A stretch of 64,000 nucleotides of DNA from positions 1,184,501 through 1,248,500 of the forward strand of contig CP081098.1 in NCBI GenBank assembly GCA_025141015.1, written 5' to 3'. Below are positions 1 to 8,134 of the stretch, piece by piece (within the stretch, counting starts at the first letter, position 1; the number at the start of each line of letters is the position of its first letter). This DNA comes from Rhodobacteraceae bacterium M382 (lineage in GTDB: Bacteria; Pseudomonadota; Alphaproteobacteria; Rhodobacterales; Rhodobacteraceae). The notes below the pieces were generated by a model. The model was given only the letters and a program-made list of their open reading frames with translations. It was not told the DNA's origin and did no database searches. Both the position numbers and the translations under genes were made by a program.

Positions 1-1
1 G

Positions 2-697
2 TGCCCGCGAATTGATCTGCCGCCGACACATAATCTGTTTCTGGCGATGTTAAAAAGAAACACACGACGGCAAATCCGATTGGCCACCAAAAGGGGTCTC
101 GAGACGGGCGAAATGCGTGTCACCTGGCCCGAGGGCGGAGAGTTGAAAGAGGCGATCCGCATATTGTTGCGGTTGTGGATGCAGCAGTGGGAACCGTCAA
201 AAGGACGAGAGGCTGCATTTGTGACATCGCGCAACTATCTGCATGGTTTGGGAACTGCCTATCGGATGGGGACCTTGCGTATGCCGGTGCTGTGGAAGGG
301 CGACCGTCCGATCGCGACATTGGGCAATGTTCTGGACCCGGCGCGCAAACGGATGCACGTGTTGGTCACAGGGCGGGATGTCACGATCCAAGACAATTTT
401 GTCGGACTTCTGCTGCATTCCGAGAATATCAGGTGGGCCATCGAAAACGGGATCAAAGTCTATGATTTTGGCCATGGGAACGAGCCGTACAAACATCGCT
501 TTGCCGCCCAGGATGTGCCGGTGCATTTCTTGTCTGTTCGCCGCCGGGATGTTGCGCAGGTGACGGACACTTTGGACCCGGCCTGTGTGCCGATGGGGCT
601 GGAACGTGTGGTTGCCTATCTGGAAAATGACAAGATCGAACGCGGCCTGGAGATCAGTCGGCAACTGGCCGAAGTCGCCCAGAAACGGGGCAGGTGA
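2..697 (+). CDS. CelD/BcsL-like (FemAB-type) acetyltransferase, 5' end outside window
   Basis: The reading frame is open from base 2, so the start codon lies upstream of the window; an internal ATG at 47 is not needed as a start. The protein resembles the C-terminal half of the GNAT/FemAB-fold family annotated as involved in cellulose or exopolysaccharide biosynthesis: a basic stretch (KRNTRRQIR), then a core ending in YDFGHGNEPYKHRF, a position where family members have a conserved YDF..G.EPYK motif. The family usually transfers an acyl group onto a sugar or amino-sugar intermediate in the cytoplasm. It lies beside a polysaccharide locus, which fits, but the acceptor cannot be deduced. Confidence 0.7.
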   Translation, partial: CPRIDLPPTHNLFLAMLKRNTRRQIRLATKRGLETGEMRVTWPEGGELKEAIRILLRLWMQQWEPSKGREAAFVTSRNYLHGLGTAYRMGTLRMPVLWKGDRPIATLGNVLDPARKRMHVLVTGRDVTIQDNFVGLLLHSENIRWAIENGIKVYDFGHGNEPYKHRFAAQDVPVHFLSVRRRDVAQVTDTLDPACVPMGLERVVAYLENDKIERGLEISRQLAEVAQKRGR

Positions 698-721
698 CAC
701 GTTGGCCGGCTGACATGAGCG

Positions 722-1864
722 TCACAATCCCATCTGGCGGACGGCCAGATCACGCATGATCTCTTCGGAGCCGCCGCCAATGGCCATGACTTTTACTTCG
801 CGATAGATCCGTTCGATCCGGTTGCCCCGCAAATAACCAGCACCACCCAGGATCTGCATCGCCTCGGAGGCGCAGAATTCGCAGGCCTTGGAGGTGAAGA
901 ATTTGGCTTTGCAGATTTCGGCCACGGGCATGGGCCCCGTGTTTACCTTCCAACAGATCATGTTCAACCAGGCTTCGACCGCGTCGATGCGGGCCGAGAT
1001 CTCGGCGATCTTGTGGCGGATGACCTGATGTCGGATCAGGGGCTTGCCAAAGGTTTCGCGCTCCTGCGCCCAGGCAATGCTGTCTTCGAGACAGGTTTTC
1101 ATCATCCCCAACATTCCGGCGATCAACCCGACCCGCTCCAGATTGAAATTCTCCATGATGGCTAGAAACCCGCTATTTTCTGCGCCCATCATATTGGTGG
1201 CGGGCACCCGCATGTCGTCAAAGAACAGCGTCGCCTGATCCGAACACCACCAACCCATCTTGCGGGGCAGGGCGCTGCGCGAGAACCCGATCGTGTCCGA
1301 TTCGACAAAGAACAGCGAAATACCGGTCAAACCGTCGCCCCCGGTGCGCGCGGCAACGACAAAGTAATCCGACGTCATGCCACCAGTGATAAAGGTCTTG
1401 GAGCCGTTTAGAACCCAATGGTTGCCGTCGCGGTGCGCCCGTGTCGTCAGATTGGCCACATCCGACCCCCCGCCCGGTTCGGTCACGCCCAGGCTGGATC
1501 CTTTGCGGCCTGCGATAATGTCGGGCAGAACCCGGTCCTGGATATCGGAATTGGCCAGCCGGGCAATGGGCTCGATCGAGATCATCCGCCCGTTGATTGC
1601 CGCGGCGACCCCGCCGGCCCCACAGCGGGCCAACTCTTCGCTGTAGGTTGCGCGCATGAAACAATCATCGAACCCCAGCCCGCCATGTCTTTCGTCTATG
1701 CCGAACCCCCAGATCCCCAACGCGCCCGCCTTTTGATGGAGCGCCCAGGGGACCGCGCCTGCCTCGTCCCAGGTATCGCAATGGGGGGTAATCTCCTGCG
1801 CGACAAAGCTTTGCATGGTGTCGCGAAAGGCCGAGCGTTCCGGTGTGTCAAAGGGCGAGGTCAT
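722..1864 (-). CDS. acyl-CoA dehydrogenase
   Basis: A 380-residue flavoenzyme of the acyl-CoA dehydrogenase family, which forms a 2,3-enoyl-CoA and passes electrons to ETF. Family signatures are GVTEPGGGSD near residue 135, the FITGG loop, the ERETFGKPL stretch and the C-terminal QILGGAGYLRGNRIERIYRE segment. The start is the ATG at 1864, which overlaps the TGA of the upstream TetR gene by four bases (ATGA). The frame extends further upstream but would run through the regulator gene. Translational coupling to the TetR gene suggests the regulator controls this enzyme. Substrate chain type is unknown. Confidence 0.92.
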   Translation of the reverse strand: MTSPFDTPERSAFRDTMQSFVAQEITPHCDTWDEAGAVPWALHQKAGALGIWGFGIDERHGGLGFDDCFMRATYSEELARCGAGGVAAAINGRMISIEPIARLANSDIQDRVLPDIIAGRKGSSLGVTEPGGGSDVANLTTRAHRDGNHWVLNGSKTFITGGMTSDYFVVAARTGGDGLTGISLFFVESDTIGFSRSALPRKMGWWCSDQATLFFDDMRVPATNMMGAENSGFLAIMENFNLERVGLIAGMLGMMKTCLEDSIAWAQERETFGKPLIRHQVIRHKIAEISARIDAVEAWLNMICWKVNTGPMPVAEICKAKFFTSKACEFCASEAMQILGGAGYLRGNRIERIYREVKVMAIGGGSEEIMRDLAVRQMGL

Positions 1865-2514
1865 CCGGTTTCCTTTTGTATGGCCAGCAAATGCGGTGCC
1901 ATGATCCGGGCAAAGCGGTGCACCATCTTGTTGATCACGGTCGGGTCGGCTTCGTATGGGGCATGTGTATGCAGCCCGCGCATGAAACTGCGGCAGATCG
2001 ACCACAACAGCGTCAGGTCTTCGGCCTCGCCCGTCGCCGCCTTGTACAGGTGGGCGATGTTGCGGTTGAAGTCGGTGTTATAGGCCTGCAACGCCGGGGT
2101 GATCCGCTGACGTAGAGCATCATCGGTGCGCGACGCGACCAGGATCTCCATCAGCGCACGCCCTGGGCGGGTGTTGATGACTTCGGACCAAAGACGGAGC
2201 AGGTCCTCGGAAATGTCCTGATCCGGGCCTTGGTGGTGGATCAGCCCAAGGTCTCCAGTCTCAGTCTCAGGTCCACGCACCGGAGCCAACAGGCGCTCAA
2301 GGGTCTGCGCCATCATCTCTTCCTTTGATGGGAAATGATGCGTCAATGCCCCGCGCGACACCTGCGCCTGGGATTGCACGCGATTGATCGAGGTTTCGGA
2401 ATACCCGACTTCGTCCAGGCATTGCACCACAGCCGAAAAGATCCGCCCGCGCGTGCGCGCAGTGCGGTCGGGATTGGCGGTGCGTGTGACGTTGGGTTCG
2501 GCTCGGGTTTTCAT
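1861..2514 (-). CDS. TetR-family transcriptional regulator
   Basis: A 217-residue regulator with an N-terminal TetR helix-turn-helix: residues about 20-70 contain TRGRIFSAVVQCLDEVGYSE followed by the VSRGALTHHFPSKEEM recognition segment. The remainder is a ligand-binding domain of no recognisable class. It is the first gene of a two-gene operon with the acyl-CoA dehydrogenase (four-base overlap). It is divergent from the DinB-like gene at 2616, with a near-perfect 20-bp palindrome in between. Repression of both transcripts, relieved by an acyl-CoA-type ligand, is the likely mode; the ligand is inference. Confidence 0.9.
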   Translation of the reverse strand: MKTRAEPNVTRTANPDRTARTRGRIFSAVVQCLDEVGYSETSINRVQSQAQVSRGALTHHFPSKEEMMAQTLERLLAPVRGPETETGDLGLIHHQGPDQDISEDLLRLWSEVINTRPGRALMEILVASRTDDALRQRITPALQAYNTDFNRNIAHLYKAATGEAEDLTLLWSICRSFMRGLHTHAPYEADPTVINKMVHRFARIMAPHLLAIQKETG

Positions 2515-2546
2515 TTGCGTACGCCTATTCTTTGGATCAGATATAA

Positions 2547-2566
2547 AACAGAACGATCAGTCTGTT
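2547..2566. promoter_or_regulatory. palindromic operator candidate for the TetR regulator
   Basis: The sequence AACAGA, eight bases centred on GATC, then TCTGTT forms an inverted repeat midway between the divergent starts at 2514 and 2616. Its size (20 bp) and place are typical of TetR-family operators. Binding is inferred from position and symmetry only. Confidence 0.55.
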
Positions 2567-2615
2567 CAATCACTCAGACGCAGCGGAACGACCACCGTCA
2601 AACCAGGAGACGCAA

Positions 2616-3413
2616 ATGCAACAAGCCGAAGATTTCCGCGCCGAAAGCCGGGCCCTGGCGGCGATTCTGAACCCTCTGTCTGCGGATGACCTGCGCCAGC
2701 CGACCCTGTTCAAAGGGTGGACAATCGAGGATGTCCTGGGTCATTTGCATCTGTTCAATGTCGCGGCCGAAACATCGTTGTCCGGTGCCGAAGCATTTGA
2801 CGTCTTCATCGCGCCGATTGTTCGGGACATGCAGGCGGGCAAGACGATTTTGGAATGTCAGTTTCCCTGGCTGGGTGGTCTGGACGGGCGTGATCTGTTT
2901 GACGCCTGGATGGCCGGAGCGGAAAGCTGCGCGGATGCATTCGCCAAGGTAAATCCCAAAGAGCGGGTGAAATGGGTGGGGCCGGACATGAGCGCGCTCA
3001 GCTCGATCACGGCGCGCCAGATGGAAACCTGGTCGCACGGACATGAAGTCTTTGACGTGTTGGGGCTGGATCGCTCTGAACAGGACCGGATCCGAAATAT
3101 CTGTCATCTGGGTGTATCGACCTTTGGCTGGACCTTTATCAACCGCAAGGAGCCGGTGCCCGAGCCCATTCCATATGTGCGCCTGACCGGGCCATCGGGC
3201 GCGGTGTGGGAATGGAATACCCCGCAGTCGGACAACGCGGTTGTCGGATCTGCTGTGGCGTTTGCCCAGGTGGTCACCCAAGTGCGCAGTATTCAGGACA
3301 CCGAATTGCGGACCACGGGCGCAGTCGCTGAACACTGGATGTCAGTTGCACAGTGTTTTGCCGGCCCTCCGGTCACCCCTCCGGTCAAGGGCGCGCGCCA
3401 CAAGGCCGGATGA
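2616..3413 (+). CDS. TIGR03084-like DinB/maleylpyruvate-isomerase-fold protein
   Basis: A 265-residue protein of the DinB-like four-helix metal-binding superfamily, resembling the TIGR03084 group. Likely metal ligands are in GHLHLFN (about residue 47) and in the segment METWSHGHEVFD (about residue 135), where the spaced histidines of this fold occur. Members are usually annotated as hypothetical or mycothiol-dependent maleylpyruvate isomerase-like; the reaction is unknown. AGGAG lies about eight bases before the ATG. Divergent transcription from the TetR/acyl-CoA dehydrogenase operon across a shared palindrome suggests co-regulation. Confidence 0.75.
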   Translation: MQQAEDFRAESRALAAILNPLSADDLRQPTLFKGWTIEDVLGHLHLFNVAAETSLSGAEAFDVFIAPIVRDMQAGKTILECQFPWLGGLDGRDLFDAWMAGAESCADAFAKVNPKERVKWVGPDMSALSSITARQMETWSHGHEVFDVLGLDRSEQDRIRNICHLGVSTFGWTFINRKEPVPEPIPYVRLTGPSGAVWEWNTPQSDNAVVGSAVAFAQVVTQVRSIQDTELRTTGAVAEHWMSVAQCFAGPPVTPPVKGARHKAG

Positions 3414-3414
3414 C

Positions 3415-4284
3415 TCAGGTGCCCAAACGGTGCCACGCAGCGGTCAACCCGGCCAATGTCATGCGTTGGGCATCTGCAATGGTCGCGGCCACCCCCTGTT
3501 GGCCCAATGCGGCGGCATAAGGCGCGCTTTGGGTGTCATCGCCGATGACGGCCAGATTCTGGCCCAGCCAATAGGGCCGCGCGGCGGCCAGCTCGGCCCC
3601 GATCAGAAGCCCCATCAACCGGGCATGTGAGTGCGCCGGCGCAGGAGCATTCAGGGCCATGTTCGCCTGAACTTCGGCCATCCGCGCGGCCAGCCGTTCG
3701 GGCTTGGACATTGCATCCGATACGGCGTCGGCCAGGGTGTCACGATCCCAGTCAGCGTCAGAAAACGCCGCTTCCAGTCCGGGCAGTTCAGCCAGCGCAC
3801 CAAGCGTCGACAGGGTCAGGAAACTTTGAAAGCTGACAACTTCGCCGGCGCTGATCTGGGCCCAGTGGGTCTGTGCACCGGGAAGGCAGATCACCCCATC
3901 CCAATCCGTGTTCAGCGACAGGAAACCGGCGACGCGGATCGCTGCATTGTGCATGATCGCGCAAGGCGCGTTTTGGCTCAGCCCCGGGAGCGCATGTAAA
4001 ACAATCCGTGTGTGCCGATCCGTATCGGTTCGGGGAAGCAGATCCAAAGGTTTGCATGGCACCTGGATTGGCCGAATTTCGGTATCGCCGCTCAGGACGA
4101 CTGGCAGGGGGGCTGGCGTCAGCCAGCTGGAGGTCAGCGATACCAGATCTGCGACCACACCGGCAGGCCCCGACGGGCAGGACAACATTTGCAATGGATC
4201 GCCACCCTGCATGGGCCAGGCTCTGAGCTGGCACCCATCAAAGGAGGCGGCAATCCAATCGGCCCGAAATGTGTCTTGGCTCAT
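3415..4284 (-). CDS. 2-dehydro-3-deoxygalactonokinase (DgoK)-like protein, divergent
   Basis: This 289-residue protein matches the DgoK family best in its middle: LPGAQTHWAQI followed by VSFQSFLTLSTLGAL corresponds to the family's LPGTHSKW...SFxTFMTGELF region. DgoK phosphorylates 2-keto-3-deoxygalactonate. The N-terminal phosphate-binding strand, normally close to DWGTTN.RA, here reads WIAASFDGCQLRAW, so the usual Asp-Trp-Gly-Thr is not preserved. It may be a kinase with altered activity or a paralogue that has lost it. It converges on the DinB-like gene with a single base between the two stop codons. Confidence 0.65.
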   Translation of the reverse strand: MSQDTFRADWIAASFDGCQLRAWPMQGGDPLQMLSCPSGPAGVVADLVSLTSSWLTPAPLPVVLSGDTEIRPIQVPCKPLDLLPRTDTDRHTRIVLHALPGLSQNAPCAIMHNAAIRVAGFLSLNTDWDGVICLPGAQTHWAQISAGEVVSFQSFLTLSTLGALAELPGLEAAFSDADWDRDTLADAVSDAMSKPERLAARMAEVQANMALNAPAPAHSHARLMGLLIGAELAAARPYWLGQNLAVIGDDTQSAPYAAALGQQGVAATIADAQRMTLAGLTAAWHRLGT

Positions 4285-4399
4285 GTGAGTTTCCCTTTTG
4301 GCAGAGCTTTCCCGTGCCCCGTTCTATGGCTCGCCCGGTGCGAGGGCAATTGCGTGATTCCGCCCGTTGACCGGTGCTGTTCCTTGCTCCGAGGTGCCC

Positions 4400-4423
4400 A
4401 ATTTTGACGACTTTGCCAAAATT
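4400..4423. promoter_or_regulatory. inverted repeat AATTTTG-N10-CAAAATT
   Basis: Two perfect 7-base arms are separated by ten bases, about 115 bp upstream of the DgoK-like start and 475 bp upstream of the ExoY-like start. It could be an operator. The binding protein is unknown. Confidence 0.35.
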
Positions 4424-4637
4424 CACGGGTGTTGGTGTGAGGGATGTCCCACAATTTCACGCGGATTGTGTCCATTTTCTGCCTGCCTTCCAGCTCTGTG
4501 GCAGACGCGACTCAGCATCGGTGACAGCTGATTCTGTGTCGGGTTCGTTTAAAATACAGGAACAATACGTGTATAAATCTTTGAATGTTTCGTTAACCAT
4601 CTCGTATAAAGGGAAGAAAACAAGGATATTCCCACTG

Positions 4638-4652
4638 GAAACAAACTGTTTC
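4638..4652. promoter_or_regulatory. inverted repeat GAAACA-AAC-TGTTTC
   Basis: Perfect 6-base arms with a three-base spacer lie in the AT-rich part of the leader, 247 bp before the ExoY-like start. The form suits a dimeric regulator. No regulator gene is adjacent. Confidence 0.35.
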
Positions 4653-4898
4653 TGTGCAATTTCTTATAAATGCTCCGGGGACTGATAAATTCAACTTAGG
4701 CAATTTTGGGGCGGAAACCCGGCTCAAATGCGCAGGGATCAAAATTTCGGACACATGGGGGTGTCGTTCGGGAATTGGCCCAAAAGTTCGAATGTCGCGT
4801 TTCCAGTCCGCTTTTGCACTCTGGGGGCATTTTGGTTTTCTTGTCGTGCCGAAAGGCATCTCTCCAGCCGGGTAACCGGCTGCTGCTTGGGGAGCGTC

Positions 4899-5708
4899 AT
4901 GAGTAGTTTGATTCGCACGAATGCTGTTGTGTGGGCTGCCGGGTTGAAACGCGATGGCGCGCGCCGGATCAGTGCATCGCTGACCATGTTCCTGCCCTTG
5001 CATAGGCGGGAATTGTCGTTGGAAGCAGCCAATATCAATGGTTCTGTCCCCCTGTACAATCCGGGTGAGCCCGAGCCGGCATCGACAATCGGCAACCACG
5101 GGATCTATGCCCAGCATGGCAAACGCATTTTGGACCTGGTGCTCATCCTTCTGGCGCTGCCAGCAGTGTTGTTGGTCACCGGATTGTGTGCGCTGGCGTT
5201 GTGGATCGAAGGGGGGCAGCCCTTCTATCGACAGGACCGGTTGGGGCGCGATGGGAAACGGTTCAAGATCTTCAAATTGCGGACCATGGTACGGGACGCT
5301 GATGCCAAACTGGCAGACTTGCTGGCCAAGGATCCGGAATTGCGCCGTGAATGGGAAACGACCCAAAAGCTGAAAACTGACCCGCGGATCACCCGAATTG
5401 GCGGTTTGCTGCGCCGGACATCTTTGGATGAATTGCCACAATTGTGGAATGTTGTGCGCGGTGAAATGAGCCTGGTTGGGCCACGACCCATGCTGCCGGA
5501 ACAGCTGCCGTTGTATGGCAACCATGCCTATTATTATGATCTTGAACCCGGAATCACCGGAATCTGGCAGGTGTCGGCCCGAAATGAGAGCTGTTTTGCC
5601 CATCGGTTCGAAACCGACGCGCAATACCACCGAGATCTGTCGCTGTCGTTGGACATAAAGCTATTGTGCAAGACAGTCGGCGTTGTGCTCCGGGGGACCG
5701 GATATTGA
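4899..5708 (+). CDS. ExoY-like undecaprenyl-phosphate sugar-1-phosphate transferase
   Basis: This bacterial sugar transferase (269 residues) moves a hexose-1-phosphate from a UDP-sugar to undecaprenyl phosphate and so starts repeat-unit assembly at the inner membrane. Seen in the sequence: KRILDLVLILLALPAVLL as the membrane anchor (about residues 75-105), then PFYRQDRLGRDGKRFKIFKLRTM, LRRTSLDELPQLWNV, MSLVGPRPMLPEQ and GITGIWQVSARNE, all typical core blocks. The ATG at 4899 follows GGGGAG at good spacing; the longer upstream frame lacks family sequence. It heads a run of three polysaccharide genes. The exact sugar is unknown. Confidence 0.92.
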   Translation: MSSLIRTNAVVWAAGLKRDGARRISASLTMFLPLHRRELSLEAANINGSVPLYNPGEPEPASTIGNHGIYAQHGKRILDLVLILLALPAVLLVTGLCALALWIEGGQPFYRQDRLGRDGKRFKIFKLRTMVRDADAKLADLLAKDPELRREWETTQKLKTDPRITRIGGLLRRTSLDELPQLWNVVRGEMSLVGPRPMLPEQLPLYGNHAYYYDLEPGITGIWQVSARNESCFAHRFETDAQYHRDLSLSLDIKLLCKTVGVVLRGTGY

Positions 5709-5726
5709 GAAACCGGATATTGAGAA
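5697..5726 (+). repeat. 15-bp tandem duplication across the ExoY-like stop codon
   Basis: The unit ACCGGATATTGAGAA occurs twice without a gap. The first copy carries the real TGA (5706-5708); the second carries another TGA in the same frame. It looks like a recent slippage duplication and does not change the protein. Confidence 0.8.
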
Positions 5727-5811
5727 AGAAGAGCGGATCAATTCCCGTTCAAACAATGGTTTGTGTGCGCCTGGGGGCTGGCCATGCTAGAATATGCAAA
5801 GGATGCTGGCG

Positions 5812-6723
5812 ATGAGAGATTTCGAATCTAGCGATCTGGAAGACTATTTTGCTGAGGCAGCCCATCTGGAAGACACGGAGGCCATGACAGAACAAGGTTT
5901 CAAACGGTTTCGACGCAAGAACCGCCCCCGTCCCATGCCGGACGCGCGGGTGAGCAAGGATATTCGGGACCCCCAGGCCAACCTTAGCCCTGTTGTAGAC
6001 GAGGAACCTGAATTCAGGATCCAGTTGCCTGCCCCGACTCCGGAACCTTGGGAGCTGTTGCGGCAGGTGCCTTTGGGGGTGCGTCGCCATATTTTGCGCC
6101 GGTCATCGCTGATCAGCTTTTTCCGGGAGGATCCCGCTGCAAAACAGTTTGATCTGCTGCGTACCAGGTTGTTGAAAACGCTCAAGGAACGCGGCTGGAG
6201 CCGGGTCGCCGTGGTGTCGCCGACCAGCGGATGCGGGACCACATTTGCTGCGACCAATCTGGCACTCAGCCTGTCGCGTGTTCCTGAAATTCGGACTGTT
6301 CTGATGGATCTGAACCAGCGCGATCCCGGTATCGGTGACGCCCTGGATATTCAGGCGTTGGGGGACATGCCCGGTTTCTTGATGGGCGAGGTGCCGTTGC
6401 AGCATCATCTGGTACGGTGCAGTGAAACACTGGCCGTCGGTATTGCTGGCGCAGCGGATCGAAATGCTGCGGAAATTCTGCATGATCCGCAGACAGCCGA
6501 AACGCTGGACCATATGCGCGACGCGCTAAAGGCCGATGTCGTCCTGTACGATTTGCCCCCCTTGTTGGAGCACGACGATCTGATGGCGTTTCTGCCGCAG
6601 GTGGACGGTGTTTTGCTGGTTGCGGATGGTCAGACAACCACTGCGGCTGATCTGGAAGCATGCGAGAGAGTGCTCGACAACCAGACACAATTGCTGGGCG
6701 TCCTGCTCAATCGGGGACGTTGA
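5812..6723 (+). CDS. CpsD/Wzc-type BY-kinase-like P-loop protein with altered Walker A
   Basis: A 303-residue cytoplasmic partner of the Wzz-like protein encoded next. After an acidic, poorly conserved N-terminal third comes the ATPase domain: SPTSGCGTTFAATNLALSLS (Walker A region), VLMDLNQRDPGIG (Walker A') and VVLYDLPPLL (Walker B). In active BY-kinases the P-loop has GxGK[ST]; here the lysine is replaced by threonine (GCGTT). No tyrosine-rich tail is present. It may bind nucleotide poorly and act as a structural regulator of polymer length or export. The ATG at 5812 has AAAGGA eight bases upstream and is preferred over those at 5794 and 5803. Confidence 0.8.
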   Translation: MRDFESSDLEDYFAEAAHLEDTEAMTEQGFKRFRRKNRPRPMPDARVSKDIRDPQANLSPVVDEEPEFRIQLPAPTPEPWELLRQVPLGVRRHILRRSSLISFFREDPAAKQFDLLRTRLLKTLKERGWSRVAVVSPTSGCGTTFAATNLALSLSRVPEIRTVLMDLNQRDPGIGDALDIQALGDMPGFLMGEVPLQHHLVRCSETLAVGIAGAADRNAAEILHDPQTAETLDHMRDALKADVVLYDLPPLLEHDDLMAFLPQVDGVLLVADGQTTTAADLEACERVLDNQTQLLGVLLNRGR

Positions 6724-6851
6724 CGGGTTGATTGGGCACGATCTCTTTCCCATGTTCTCCTTGCATATGTCATAGTTTTGCCGGGATGCTGTGGTGAAAC
6801 CCAAGACGTACCTGGGGCATGTTGTGCATCCGGGATGTAGGAAAGAGCAGT

Positions 6852-8117
6852 ATGGGTCCGTTTCAGTCTATTCATGATGTCTATGATATGCTCCGTCGTC
6901 GCGCGGTGCTGATTGCTGTCGTGTCGATTGTCGGAACCGTAGCCGCGCTGTTTGTCGCGCTGAGCCAGCAACACATGTACCGTTCGGCCGAAGTGATTCA
7001 GATCGCGCAGCCCCAGATTGCTGATGAATTGGCAAAATCAACGGTCGATGGATCGTCTGCGCGCCGGTTGCAGTTGATTGAACAGCGGCTGATGGCACGC
7101 AGCAATGTGCTCGACGTTATCGAGAAATACGGGCTGTTCAAGGATGTCGGGGACCAAAGACCCAACCATCTGGCCTTTCTTCTGCGCAGCTCGGTTCGGA
7201 TCGAAGGGGTTGCTGCGGCGCGGGAAGGATATTCGGATGATGGCACGATTTCCATTCTGACGGTGTCCGCCGAAATGCCAACGGCGCTTCAGGCCCAACA
7301 GATTGCCCATGAATTCGCTCAACGCACCATCGAACTGAGCCAACAGGCCCGGATCGACCAGGCCAAGGCAACTCTGACCTTTGTTGCCCGACAGGAAGGG
7401 GCATTGTTTCAGGAACTTGCCGCGCTCGAGGAGGAAATCTCTGAATTTCGCAAGGCCAACAATGCGTCCTCTTCGACAAATGTCGAATTGCGGGCCGGCG
7501 AAGTGCAAACCCTGAACGAAGGCTTGCTGGATATCGCCCGTGAAGTGATCGAAATCCAGCGCGCTGCCGATATGGCAACCAAGACAGAGCGCCCTGCCAC
7601 AGCCAAGCGGTTGTTGGCGGAATACGAAGAACGTCTGGCCACATTGGCTGAGCAACGCGATTTGATGCGTGATCGCAAGGAGGCGCTGGAGAAGGTGCTG
7701 CAGACGTCTCCTCAGGTGCAAAGCCAATTGGAGTCCTTCGAACGCCAGGCCGAACAGCTGCGGGATCAACTGGGCGCGATGCGCAGCCGCCGGACAGAGG
7801 CCGAAATCGGGTTCCGGCTGGAAACCGCCAGGCAATCCGAACGTCTGATGGTTCTAGAACCGGCAAATCTGCCGGAGTACCCGTTCACAGGCAGCCGCAA
7901 GATGTTGGCGTTGGCCGGGATGATGGCAAGCATTCTGGCCGGGTTGGGTTTGGCCGTCCTTCTGGAATTTCGTGATCCGGTGTTGCGGACTGCCCATCGG
8001 ATGGAACAGAAAACCGGTTTGAAACCCGTGGTGACCATACCGGTGATCAACAAGGGCACCGGGTCGCGGGGACTTTTGTCCCGGCTGTTCGGACGCAGAC
8101 CACGTGGACCTGCCTGA
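6852..8117 (+). CDS. Wzz/GumC-type polysaccharide chain-length/export protein
   Basis: A 421-residue inner-membrane protein of the polysaccharide co-polymerase family. The N-terminus carries one membrane helix (about residues 16-38, AVLIAVVSIVGTVAALFVAL) and a Wzz domain. A long periplasmic coiled coil (about 150-330, rich in E, Q, A, L) follows, and then a second membrane helix (MLALAGMMASILAGLGLAVLL) and a short cytoplasmic tail. It controls chain length and bridges to the outer membrane exporter. The kinase-like partner is a separate upstream gene. The ATG at 6852 follows GAAAGAG. It converges on the flippase gene, 17 bases away. Confidence 0.88.
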   Translation: MGPFQSIHDVYDMLRRRAVLIAVVSIVGTVAALFVALSQQHMYRSAEVIQIAQPQIADELAKSTVDGSSARRLQLIEQRLMARSNVLDVIEKYGLFKDVGDQRPNHLAFLLRSSVRIEGVAAAREGYSDDGTISILTVSAEMPTALQAQQIAHEFAQRTIELSQQARIDQAKATLTFVARQEGALFQELAALEEEISEFRKANNASSSTNVELRAGEVQTLNEGLLDIAREVIEIQRAADMATKTERPATAKRLLAEYEERLATLAEQRDLMRDRKEALEKVLQTSPQVQSQLESFERQAEQLRDQLGAMRSRRTEAEIGFRLETARQSERLMVLEPANLPEYPFTGSRKMLALAGMMASILAGLGLAVLLEFRDPVLRTAHRMEQKTGLKPVVTIPVINKGTGSRGLLSRLFGRRPRGPA

Positions 8118-8134
8118 CCCGTTGTTTCGGACGT

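Larger units (their letters stand above)
4285..4898. other. 614-bp AT-richer intergenic region upstream of the polysaccharide genes
   Basis: No convincing gene was found here. The stretch 4530-4700 is clearly richer in A+T than its surroundings and contains several TATAAA-like words, as expected of a promoter region. It separates the divergent DgoK-like and ExoY-like genes and contains two inverted repeats, described separately. The region probably drives and controls the exoY-like operon. Confidence 0.5.

Noticed and set aside
1865-2005. Longer N-terminus for the acyl-CoA dehydrogenase
   Set aside because: The extra 47 residues overlap the TetR gene in another frame and have no family similarity; the ATG at 1864 is in a four-base overlap with the TetR stop.
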